Source: Cyprinodon diabolis
Taxonomy: Eukaryota; Chordata; Actinopteri; Cyprinodontiformes; Cyprinodontidae
Reading direction: 5' to 3'
Assembly: GCA_030533445.1 (NCBI GenBank)
Contig: CM060069.1
Coordinates: forward strand, 32,164,337-32,228,336
Length of the DNA: 64,000 nt
The notes below the pieces were generated by a model, which saw nothing but the letters and a program-made list of their open reading frames with translations, searched no databases and was not told the DNA's origin. Of this stretch, positions 55,101-64,000 are shown in pieces (position 1 is the stretch's first letter; each line of letters starts with the position of its first letter). Both the position numbers and the translations under genes were made by a program.

Positions 55101-55813
55101 TTACACCCCGGACCGCATCAAAAATAGAAAAGGTGGAAAGTCGCCCTCAAAGTTATTGTCTTGGACTTTCCAGACATATTTGCGGGGTTGAGTGCAGTTA
55201 AGGCCCTTGTGAACATTTCTCTGAGCAGGTACCATGTGGACATTTCCCTCATCATCTTGACTTTCAGCATCCTGACTGTCTGCATCTCCTTCACCATCCG
55301 TATCTCCAATATTTCTAGTGTTCTCTGGCAGCCACTCCTCATCACTGCTGTCAGTATACTCATCATCAGAGGAGTCAGAGGGAATTTCCTCAACTATTCT
55401 ATAGTTTTCCTTATTCTTTGCTGCACTTGTGGTCTAAAAGTATGAGAAAATTATAAATTTACTAACACAAACTACAAATGATCAGCATAAAAAAATATAT
55501 TTTTAAAACTAACATAGTTATACTCAAAATTAATTTAATTGGAAGCAAAACAGTTATAATGATAGATAAATCAACTACATGACTCATGTTAAAAATATAG
55601 TCAGCAATGCATGATGTCCACTGTGTTGGACACATGGTTAATCGCAATTTCCTACTTGCGTGAAATAAAGTTTTCCAAACTAAGTTAATAATATTGTTAC
55701 CTAGATACTCCTGCATGTCAGCATATTTTTTTTACCTCTAGGATTCTCCGAGAATAGAGGGATTGAGAGGATATTCCAGGAGAGGTCATTGAGTGTGTCT
55801 GTCTGCCGGCCAT
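55101..55813 (-). pseudogene. Possible piggyBac-type transposase N-terminus, spliced
   Basis: Exon 55736-55813 (MAGRQTHSMTSPGISSQSLY..., 26 codons) joins exon 55101-55433 in phase across a GT-AG intron. Together they encode 136 aa before a TAA. The second exon has an acidic serine-rich block (PSDSSDDEYTDSSDEEWLPE), then KYVWKVQDNNFEGDFPPF, the kind of sequence that opens piggyBac-derived (PGBD) transposases. The catalytic DDD domain is absent. It may be a truncated relic or a small domesticated gene. The family call is tentative. Confidence 0.42.
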
Positions 55814-57059
55814 CTTGGACTCAGATGACATTAACTTGTAGTTACAACAACTTACCACTGAATTAACCTCAGTGGAGGGGAGCAGTAGAGAGCATTCTAA
55901 GGACTGATATGCAATACCACCACACAAACCACTGCATTTAGGAAACAATGACATCTAAATATCTGTCCACTGTATTGACCGCTATGCACCAGAGTTAATG
56001 TGGCTTCCACCCTGGATGAGCATTGAACATTACACAAATCACAACAAAGTACAATGTGAAAAAAGAGCAAATGTGCAAAATTAGTAAAACTTTGTGTTGA
56101 ATTATGGTTAATAAAAAAAGAAAGTATAGTAGATACCGGTATGGATGTTTAACTGTGACAATCAGCTGGCTTTGAGGACTGATTATACCAGCTTTCATGT
56201 TTGTACAAAAAATGAGGTTGCTATGGTAAAGATGCAAAAAAGGGGGTCTTTCTGAAAGATTTTTAGTTGGATATTTTACCGATTACATGCCTCCGAACAA
56301 ACTAGCCGCACGATACCAACAATTTTCCTTCAAGGTGAGTGCTAGACTGGTCTGATGATGACATGTACCAGGTACATCAAACAGTTTGGGACAGGCAGCG
56401 ATGTGTTGATGAGCCACTGTCTCGCCTTATTATCCTTTGCTTTATCACATGTGCGATCTTGTGCTGAACAAACGGCTATAATTCTGGCATAATTAGGTGT
56501 ACTGATGTCATGCTTTCACTTTTTATTTCAGGACAGATAGGGGAACGATGTGTTAGAGCTGTTTTTGTAGAAAATATTTTTTAACGGACACGGCAAATTT
56601 GGCAAAATGTGCAAAATTTGTACAACTTTGTGTTGAATTATGGTTAGTAAATAAAAAAATATAGTGGATACTAAAAGGGGTGTTTAGCTGTGACAATCAG
56701 GTGGCTTTGAGGAAGGGTTATACCAACTCTCATGCTTCAACAAAAAATGATGTTGCCATGGTAACAGTGTAAAAAAGGGGATCATTTTGAAAGATTTCAG
56801 TTGGATATTTTACTGATTATATGCCCCCGAACAAACTAGTTGCATGGCTAAACCACACATGATATCAACAATGTTCCTTCAATGTGAGTGACACATCTGA
56901 TGATGAAAGTACCAGGTTTCATGTTTGTACAAACAGTTTGAGACAGGCAGCCATGTGTTGATTAGCCACTGTCTCGCCTTATTATCCTTTGCTTTAACAC
57001 ATGTGCGATCTTGTGCCGAACAAACACCTATAATTCTGGCATAAAAAGCAGATGTGTCA

Positions 57060-57242
57060 AGCAACGAAGTAAAAAATACTTTGTTACTGTACTTAAGTAC
57101 CCTTTTCAGGTATCTATACTTTACTCCATTACTTATTTTTCTTCCTACTTCGGACTTCTACTCATTACATTTTCACACAAGTATCTGTACTTTCTATTCC
57201 TTACATTTTCAAAACAAACATTACTTGTTACTCTTGGCTTCA
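57060..57242. mobile_element. Fragment of a fish MITE (AAGTAAAAATACTTT family)
   Basis: GAAGTAAAAAATACTTTGTT, then ACTGTACTTAAGTACCCTTT, then repeated TACTTTCTATTCCTTACATT motifs, as in a very common teleost MITE. Only one end is visible. It abuts the hAT element that follows. Confidence 0.55.
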
Positions 57243-57250
57243 GTTTAATG

Positions 57251-58265
57251 CAGAGGTCACAGATTAGCGGACCACGATGTGGATCCGGACCCACCTGCTG
57301 GCTAATCCGGACCCAATCTGATTTAAAACATTTATAAATTACCACATATTGTCTGACGACTGTGTCTAAACATCACTTGCGCCGCTTCTCCTGTTACCCA
57401 AAAATCCCACATCCTCTTTCACCGCTCCGCACCCATCCAGACCTCCTGCACAAAGCAAAGCCTACAGCCTCCGCTGTTCCTCCTGTATTACTACGCTCCG
57501 ACTTATCCTCGGAGCTCGAGGAGAGCATGCGCGATATTATCATTAAAATCATAGGAGCAAGACATTCAGAAATTAACGCTTAATTTAAGATGACATAGGC
57601 TATTAAAAAAATCTCCATCCACCATATGTGCAGTTTCTGATGGAGATGAGAAATCTGCTACCTGGTCTGTTGAAGTACCAATAGTTTGCATCCAATCTTT
57701 TAAATAAACGGTGTTAGCTTTTTGAAATATATAAAATTATGCTCTAATTTGTAATTACCAAGCTGTTGTTACTATATTTTAATTTGACAAACCGGATCTT
57801 CTCGCCATTCTTTTCCCTGTTTGATGCGATTGCAATAACGGATCTTGACCTGGCCGGACCGGAGCGGACCCTGCATAGTTTGAGTATGTTTGGCTCAACC
57901 TGTTGCTTTGAAGCAGGATTTTCCACCATAAACAGAATCAAAAATAAATATGGATTCAGGCTCAAAATGAGCACCTTGATATGTGCTTGAGAATGGCTTT
58001 GTCTACCTTCGAGCCCAGGTTTAAAACCTTACAGAGCAGCCTAAAGCCCACTGCTCTTATTTGAAAAAAATATGTGAATCAGGAAATTCACTATATACCA
58101 AACTGAAAGATTGTTGTTCTTTTTTTTAATTCAATGTATAAGACCTAATTTTATTTCAGTGTTAAATTCTGTTTAAAGGAACAGATCATTATAAATGTCT
58201 CCGGACCTTTACTGGTTGATGATTTTCTTTTTCAGACCCCACTTATTTTTAATTGGTTACCCCTG
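57251..58265 (-). mobile_element. hAT element, copy B, perfect target duplication
   Basis: Ends CAGAGGTCACAGATTAG and TAACCAATTGAG-type complement (right end GGTTACCCCTG). A perfect 8-bp duplication GTTTAATG lies at 57243-57250 and 58266-58273. Homologous to 4147-5069 in the opposite orientation. A short frame at 57883-57988 (TCCFEAGFSTINRIKNKYGF) resembles the C-terminal dimerisation region of hAT transposases, so the family derives from an autonomous hAT by internal deletion. Confidence 0.88.
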
Positions 58266-60170
58266 GTTTAATGTTTATAAATATTTATTTCACGTCATGT
58301 GCGCCATCCAATGAAGATCATTGGCGCCATCCACACCTAGTGAAATCTAGTCTAACTGGATGGGTTGTATAATGCAAACACACATTGGTTAGCTATTCGT
58401 CTAATTTGTACTGATGCCAAAGGAAGTCATCAGAAACAAGCTGGTGTTCGTCAAACTGAAAATGTGAATTGTCTATGCCATGCTACAGTGTTGCATTCAG
58501 AAAAAGATGTCGAAATGTCTGAAAGGTCGGACACAGGCGAGAGCATATCGGGAGATGGAGACCAAATACCTCCCTCATCCTTGATTGATGTAATGCTTTC
58601 ACTTTTCATTTCAGGGCAGATAGGGGAACGATGTGTTAGAGCTGCCTTTGTGCAAAATATTTTTAAACAGACATGGTACTCTGTGAAAAAAGAGCAAAAT
58701 TGGCAAAATGTGCATATTAGTAAAAATGTTATTGAATTATGGTTAAAAAATAAAAAAAGTATAGTAGATACTGATATGTTGTTTAATTGTGACAATCAGC
58801 TGGCTTTGAGGAACGATTATACCAACTTTCATGTTTCTACAAAAAACTCATAAAAAGGGTCGCTTTTTCAAAGATTTCTGTTAAAAAAATTGGACGGAAT
58901 AGAAGCCCCGGAACAAAGTAGCTCCAAGGCCAAACCATACATGATATCAAAAAATCCCTTAAATGTGAGTGCTAGACAGTTCTGATGATTACATGTACCA
59001 AGTTTCATGTTTGTAAATCAAACACTTTGGAAGAGTCAGTGATGTGTTGTTTAGCCACCGTTTAATGTCTGATGTCCTGCCAAACAAATCCCTATAACTC
59101 TGGCATAGTAAGTCATACGGGTGTTATTCTTGCACTTTTTAATTCACAACAGATAGGGGAACGAATCTTTGGGGCTGTTTTTGTTCAAAATGTTTTTGTA
59201 AAGACACAGCACTCTGTGAAAAAGGAGGAAAATTGGCAAAAATTTGTACAAGTTTGTGTTGAACTATGGTTAATAGATCTAGAACCATCATAAATACAGA
59301 AATCATTTCTAGACTGTATGAATCAGCAGGCTTTAATGATCAAATTTAACAACGTTCATATTTCTACAAAAATTATGTTACCATGGTAACAATGTAATAA
59401 AGGGGGTCAGTTTGAAAGATTTCAGCTGGAAATTTAACGCCCCCGAACAAACTAGCTGCACGGCCCAACCATACATGATATCAAAAAAATTCCTTCAAAG
59501 TGAGTGCTAAAAGTGCCTGATGATGATATCTCCAAAGTTTCATGTTTGTACATCAAACAGTTTGAGAGTGGCAGTGAGGTGTTGTTAAGCTACTGTCTGG
59601 CATTGCTTTCTAGCTTAATTGCCTGTATGATGTCCTGCAGAACAAATGCCTATAACTCTGGCATAATAAGGTGTGTCGATATGATTCTTGAATTGTTTAA
59701 TTCAGGATGGATTGGGGAAAGAATCTTTTTTTGTTCAAAATGTTTTTGAAAAGACACAGCACTCTGTGAAAAAAGAGGAAATTTGGCAATATTTGAAAAA
59801 TGGATAAAAGTATGTGTTGAGCTATGTTTAATAAATCAAAAACCATAAATGATACAGAAAGAATCTTTAGACTGTAGGATTCAGCAGGTATGATGCACAA
59901 ATATGCCAAATTACATGTTTCTACCAAATACTATTTGGCCACGGGTGACGATGCAAAAATGTGGTTTGTTTTGAAAGATTTCAGTCTGACAGTTTTTCCC
60001 AAAATCATTATTTTCCAATGCCCGAACAGATTAGCTAAAAAGCTAAACCATAAATTATATTGAAAAAATGCCTTCAATTTGAGCGATAGAAGGGTCTAAA
60101 AATGTTCTTTACATAATTTTGTGTTTGTACATCAAATAGTTGAGAAGTGGCAATGATATGAAAACATTTG

Positions 60171-60424
60171 TTGTTTTGGATTTTCGGCTGTGAATTTTGG
60201 AAACTCTCTCATTGGATTTCTATTGGGGGGGAGTGTGACTTCATCGTGGTCTGGGCCAAACTGCAGGAAAACTGTAAATCCCACACAAATTAGGGTTACA
60301 TTTCCTGAATCCTGACAAAAATTCCTACATTTTGATGTATAGTTTATTTAAATTGAGTGAAAAATTAGGGAGTGAGAAGACTTTGTTAGGAAAAACCAGA
60401 ACGGCTCAAAAGCTAGAGCACACA
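60171..60424. other. Spacer between the decayed array and the 50-bp repeats
   Basis: No gene. Contains a short G run (60225-60232) and GGTCTGGGCCAAACTGCAGG. Probably upstream flank of the gene starting at 60775. Confidence 0.4.
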
Positions 60425-60674
60425 CTCTGACAGTTAAAGAACTCCGCCCACAGACTTGCATTATAAATTTAGAACTCTGACAGTTAAAGAACTCCGCCCA
60501 CAGACTTGCATTATAAATTTAAAAGTCTGACAGTTAAAGAACTCCACCCACAGACTTGCATTCTAAATTTAGAACTCTGACAGTTAAAGAACTCCGCCCA
60601 CAGACTTGCATTCTAAATTTAGAACTCTGACAGTTAAAGAACTCCGCCCACAGACCTGCATTCTAAATTTAAAC
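60425..60674 (+). promoter_or_regulatory. Five 50-bp promoter-like tandem repeats
   Basis: Units begin at 60425, 60475, 60525, 60575 and 60625. Each holds CTGACAGTTAAAGAACTCC, GCCCACAGACTTGCATT and an A/T-rich TATAAATTTA or CTAAATTTA block. CCGCCCAC is a GC-box/KLF-like site (CCACCCAC in unit 3), and TATAAATT is TATA-like in units 1 and 2. The last unit ends about 100 bp before the ATG at 60775. Promoter function is inferred from position and motif content only. Confidence 0.6.
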
Positions 60675-60774
60675 TGTTGGACCGTACACATACACAGACC
60701 GGAAGTCGGTGTGAACAGATCTTAGAAGCTTGAAGAAAGGAGTTTTTTTATTTAATTTTTTAACCATCTTAACA

Positions 60775-63700
60775 ATGGCTGAAAAAAACAACAAACCCTC
60801 TAAAACCTTCTTTGACTTTACTGATCAAGAGGAGTTTTCTTTGACAGATTCAAATGAAATTACGAACTCAGAAAGTGACAACACATCTCATAAGGAATCT
60901 TTTGAATTGGATTGCAGTGGACCAAGGCACAAACGTCTTATGAAGACACATCACTTTGTATTACAAAAGGATCCAAAACTTTCACAAGGAGATTCTTCAT
61001 CTACCCCAGACACAAACTCCCTAGATACAAAAGGTAAGAAATCAAAATGCAAACGCTCTAAAACCTTTCAAAGGAGGAAACATATCTTTAAGGGGAGCAG
61101 AAAAAACATAGCTCTTGAAAAAGGATTGCAAAGAGGAGAAAAGGACTCAGAAGATTTGACATCGTACAGAAACAGTACAAGTGAATCTTTAAATTCATCA
61201 CTTGAATTAAATTCTGATTCATTTGGGAAGTCAGCTGTTCAAGAAATATCTCCAACACCATCTGCTGTTTTAAGTGATGTCTGCCCTGTTAATTTAGAGA
61301 TGATTTGCAAGGTTGGAATGGATGAATTCAAATTGGAGGAGACTAAAAAAACATTCCCTGGTCTACTGTGTGGAGTTCAAGCAGATTCTTCTTTGACAGA
61401 TTCAACTGAAGCTAAGGACTCAGGTGAAAACACATCTCATAAGGAATCTTCTGAATTGGATTGCAGTGGACCAAGGCACAAACGTCTAGTTAAGACACGT
61501 CATTTTGTATTACCAAAGGATCCAAAAATTTCACAAGGAGAATCTTCATCTACCCCTGACACAAACTCACCAGATACAAAAGTTAAGATATCAAAATGCA
61601 AACCCTCTAAAACCTTTCAAAGGAGGGAACATATCTTTAAGGGGAGCAGAAAAAACATAGCTCTTGAAAAAGGAACGCAAAAAGGAAAAAATGACTCAGA
61701 AGATTTGACATCGTACAGAAGCAATACAAGTGAATCACTAAATTCATCACTTGAGTTAAGTTCTGATTCATTTGGGAAGTCAACTATTCAAGAAACATCT
61801 CCAAGTCCATCTGCCTTTTTAAGTGATGTCTGCCCTGTCAATTTTGAGATGATTAGCAAGGTTAGAATGGATGAATTCAAATTAAAGGAGACTAAAAAAC
61901 CTTCCCCTGATCTAATGTGTGGAGTTCAAGAAGATTCTTCTTTGAACGATTCAACTGAAGCTACGGACGCAGGTGAAAGCACATCTCATAAGGAATCTTC
62001 TGAATCGGATTGCAATGGACCAAGGCACAAACGTCTAGTAAAGACACATCATTTTGTATTACCAAAGGATCCAAAAATTTTACAAGGAGAATCATCTACC
62101 CCAGACACAAACTCCCCAGATACAAAAGTTAAGAAATCCAAACGCAAACCCTTTAAAGCCTTCTTTCAAAGGATGACATCTGTAATTAAGGACAGTACAA
62201 AAAACATAGTTCTTGAAAAAGGAACGCAAAAAGGAAAAAATGACTCAGAAGATGTGACATCGTACAGAAGCAGTACAATTGTATCTTTCCAGTCATCACT
62301 TGAATTAAGTTCCCAAGATAATTCCACAATACAAGATGAATGTGCTGAAATATTACCTGCCAATGAGGAAATCATCACAGAGTGTGAGGTAGACCATACT
62401 TTCAACCAAAGTAATGGGCATGACACTTCTGAGACATTTGGAGAGTCAGGTATTCCAGAAATATCTTCAGGTCCATCTGCTGTTTTAAGTGATGTCTGCC
62501 CTGTTAATTTAGAGATGATTAGCAAGGGTCGAATGGATGAATTCAAATTGGAGGAGACTAAAAAACCTTCCTCTGATCTACTGTGTGGAGTTCAAGAAGA
62601 TTCTTCTTTGACAGATTCAACTGAAGCTAAGGACTCAGGTGAAAACACATCTCATAAGGAATCTTCTGAATTGGATTGCAGTGGACCAAGGCACAAACGT
62701 CTAGTTAAGACACGTCATTTTGTATTACCAAAGGATCCAAAAATTTCACAAGGAGAATCTTCATCTACCCCTGACACAAACTCACCAGATACAAAAGTTA
62801 AGATATCAAAATGCAAACCCTCTAAAACCTTTCAAAGGAGGGAACATATCTTTAAGGGGAGCAGAAAAAACATAGCTCTTGAAAAAGGAACGCAAAAAGG
62901 AAAAAATGACTCAGAAGATTTGACATCGTACAGAAGCAGTACAAGTGAATCACTAAATTCATCACTTGAATTAAGTTCTGATTCATTTGGGAAGTCAACT
63001 ATTCAAGAAACATCTCCAAGTCCATCTGCCTTTTTAAGTGATGTCTGCCCTGTTAATTTAGAGATGATTAGCAAGGTTGGAATGGATGAATTCAAATTAA
63101 AGGAGACTAAAAATCCTTCCCCTGATCTACTGTGTGGAGTTCAAGAAGATTCTTCTTTTACAAATTCAACTGAAGCTACGGACCCAGGTGAAAGCACATC
63201 TCATAAGGAATCTTCTGAATCGGATTGCAATGGACCAAGGCACAAACGTCTAGTAAAGACACGTCATTTTGTATTACCAAAGGATCCAAAAATTTCACAA
63301 GGAGAATCATCTACCCCAAACACAAACTCCCCAGATACAAAAGTTAAGAAATCCAAACGCAAACCCGTTAAAGCCTTCTGTCAAAGGATGACATCTGTAA
63401 TTAAGGACAGTACAAAAAATATAGTTCTTGAAAAAGGAACGCAAAAAGGAAAAAATGACTCAGAAGATGTGACATCGTACAGAAGCAGTACAATTGTATC
63501 TTTCCAATCATCACTTGAATTAAGTTCCCAAGAAAATTCCACAATACAAGATGAATGTGCTGAAATATTACCTGCCAATGAGGAAATCATCACAGAGTGT
63601 GAGGTAGACCATACTTTCAACCAAAGTAATGGGCATGACACTTCTGAGACATTTGGAGAGTCAGGTATTCCAGAAATATCTTCAGGTCCATCTGCTGTTT

Positions 63701-64000
63701 TAAGTGATGTCTGCCCTGTTAATTTAGAGATGATTAACAAGGGTCAAATGGATGAATTCAAATTGGAGGAGACTAAAAAACCTTCATCTGATCTACTGTG
63801 TGGAGTTCAAGAAGATTCTTCTTTGACAGATTCAACTGAAGCTAAGGACTCAGGTGAAAACACATCTCATAAGGAATCTTCTGAATTGGATTGCAGTGGA
63901 CCAAGGCACAAATGTCTAGTTAAGACACGTCATTTTGTATTACCAAAGGATCCAAAAATATCACAAGGAGAATCTTCATCTACTCCAGACACAAACTCAC
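60775..64000 (+). CDS. Large tandem-repeat protein, unrecognised, 3' end off window
   Basis: Open without a stop for at least 1,075 codons to the window edge. The ATG has a strong Kozak context (A at -3, G at +4). I do not recognise the family. A unique N-terminus of about 21 residues (MAEKNNKPSKTFFDFTDQEE) is followed by repeats starting at 60838, 61390, 61939, 62605, 63154 and 63820: lengths 184, 183, 222, 183 and 222 codons, then a partial unit. Each repeat has the same order: acidic-serine segment, LDCSGPRHKRL or close variants, HFVLPKDPKI, STPDTNS, a Lys/Arg-rich segment (SKCKPSKTFQRR), ALEKGTQKG, LTSYRS, LSDVCPVN and LLCGVQ. The 222-codon type has an extra STIQDECAEILPANEEII segment. 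There is no signal peptide or membrane segment. Composition suggests disorder, and the basic clusters could be nuclear signals. Confidence 0.75.
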   Translation, partial: MAEKNNKPSKTFFDFTDQEEFSLTDSNEITNSESDNTSHKESFELDCSGPRHKRLMKTHHFVLQKDPKLSQGDSSSTPDTNSLDTKGKKSKCKRSKTFQRRKHIFKGSRKNIALEKGLQRGEKDSEDLTSYRNSTSESLNSSLELNSDSFGKSAVQEISPTPSAVLSDVCPVNLEMICKVGMDEFKLEETKKTFPGLLCGVQADSSLTDSTEAKDSGENTSHKESSELDCSGPRHKRLVKTRHFVLPKDPKISQGESSSTPDTNSPDTKVKISKCKPSKTFQRREHIFKGSRKNIALEKGTQKGKNDSEDLTSYRSNTSESLNSSLELSSDSFGKSTIQETSPSPSAFLSDVCPVNFEMISKVRMDEFKLKETKKPSPDLMCGVQEDSSLNDSTEATDAGESTSHKESSESDCNGPRHKRLVKTHHFVLPKDPKILQGESSTPDTNSPDTKVKKSKRKPFKAFFQRMTSVIKDSTKNIVLEKGTQKGKNDSEDVTSYRSSTIVSFQSSLELSSQDNSTIQDECAEILPANEEIITECEVDHTFNQSNGHDTSETFGESGIPEISSGPSAVLSDVCPVNLEMISKGRMDEFKLEETKKPSSDLLCGVQEDSSLTDSTEAKDSGENTSHKESSELDCSGPRHKRLVKTRHFVLPKDPKISQGESSSTPDTNSPDTKVKISKCKPSKTFQRREHIFKGSRKNIALEKGTQKGKNDSEDLTSYRSSTSESLNSSLELSSDSFGKSTIQETSPSPSAFLSDVCPVNLEMISKVGMDEFKLKETKNPSPDLLCGVQEDSSFTNSTEATDPGESTSHKESSESDCNGPRHKRLVKTRHFVLPKDPKISQGESSTPNTNSPDTKVKKSKRKPVKAFCQRMTSVIKDSTKNIVLEKGTQKGKNDSEDVTSYRSSTIVSFQSSLELSSQENSTIQDECAEILPANEEIITECEVDHTFNQSNGHDTSETFGESGIPEISSGPSAVLSDVCPVNLEMINKGQMDEFKLEETKKPSSDLLCGVQEDSSLTDSTEAKDSGENTSHKESSELDCSGPRHKCLVKTRHFVLPKDPKISQGESSSTPDTNS

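Larger units (their letters stand above)
56020..60170. repeat. Decayed tandem array of about 540-bp units
   Basis: Five units share, in the same order, GATAGGGGAACGATGTGTTAG, AAATTGGCAAAATG, GTGTTGAATTATGGTTA, GACAATCAGCTGGCTTTGAG, TTCATGTTTGTACA and CCGAACAAACTAG blocks. The GAATTATGG marker or its variants occurs near 56099, 56635, 58735, 59263 and 59819, giving spacings of about 528-556 bp where undisturbed. Units diverge by many substitutions. The second unit is split by a MITE-like segment and a hAT element (57060-58265), and about 300 bp of extra sequence precedes 58580. A 162-codon frame at 58365-58853 spans this extra segment and one unit. Class unknown. Confidence 0.72.

Noticed and set aside
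60425..60674. CRISPR-like look of regular 50-bp repeats (and of the 59-bp array at 40930-41340)
   Set aside because: Units are contiguous with no unique spacers, and the genome is eukaryotic.
62166..62546. Minus-strand open frame of 126 codons (and its twin at 63381-63740)
   Set aside because: Both lie antisense to the B-type units of the long plus-strand frame and appear twice only because the unit is duplicated. They show no motif of their own.

Overview
The window is teleost fish nuclear DNA, probably from a percomorph. It is AT-rich, its genes are split by GT-AG introns, and it is full of fish-type transposons and (AT)n tracts. The gene order PNPLA7, CLIC3, FUT7 matches genes that share human 9q34.3.

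Layout. (1) Positions 1996-22653, minus strand: a near-complete pnpla7 (lysophospholipase of the NTE family). I resolved 32 exons, from the 5' UTR and membrane anchor through three cyclic-nucleotide-binding-like domains to the patatin catalytic domain. The extreme C-terminus is not found and probably lies left of the window. Its introns carry a TTAA-flanked MITE, a hAT element and a truncated PIF/Harbinger element. (2) 22.7-27.0 kb: non-coding, with two long (AT)n tracts around the 3' end of a LINE, plus dispersed repeats. (3) 27290-31083, minus strand: complete six-exon clic3 (239 aa). (4) 31-45.4 kb: a repeat-dense intergenic region with minisatellites of 59, 39 and 78 bp, a hAT MITE with a perfect 8-bp target duplication, and an L1-type ORF1 relic. 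(5) 45936-46973, plus strand: intact fut7-like alpha-1,3-fucosyltransferase (345 aa), followed by a perfect 91-bp inverted repeat ahead of its likely poly(A) signal. (6) 48560-51075: a dead Tc1/mariner element carrying two younger insertions, each with its target duplication visible. (7) 55.1-55.8 kb, minus strand: a spliced relic resembling a piggyBac transposase N-terminus. (8) 56.0-60.2 kb: a decayed tandem array of about 540-bp units, split by a hAT element. (9) 60425-64000, plus strand: five 50-bp promoter-like repeats, then an open reading frame of at least 1,075 codons that runs off the right edge. It is built of 183- and 222-codon repeats in an alternating higher-order pattern.

The three recognised genes act separately: ER phospholipid hydrolysis, a glutathione-transferase-fold redox/channel protein, and Golgi synthesis of sialyl-Lewis-x type glycans. 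I do not recognise the repeat protein at the right edge; it is the strongest candidate here for something undescribed. Exon borders come from reading the sequence by eye. Family names come from remembered protein families, not from a database search.
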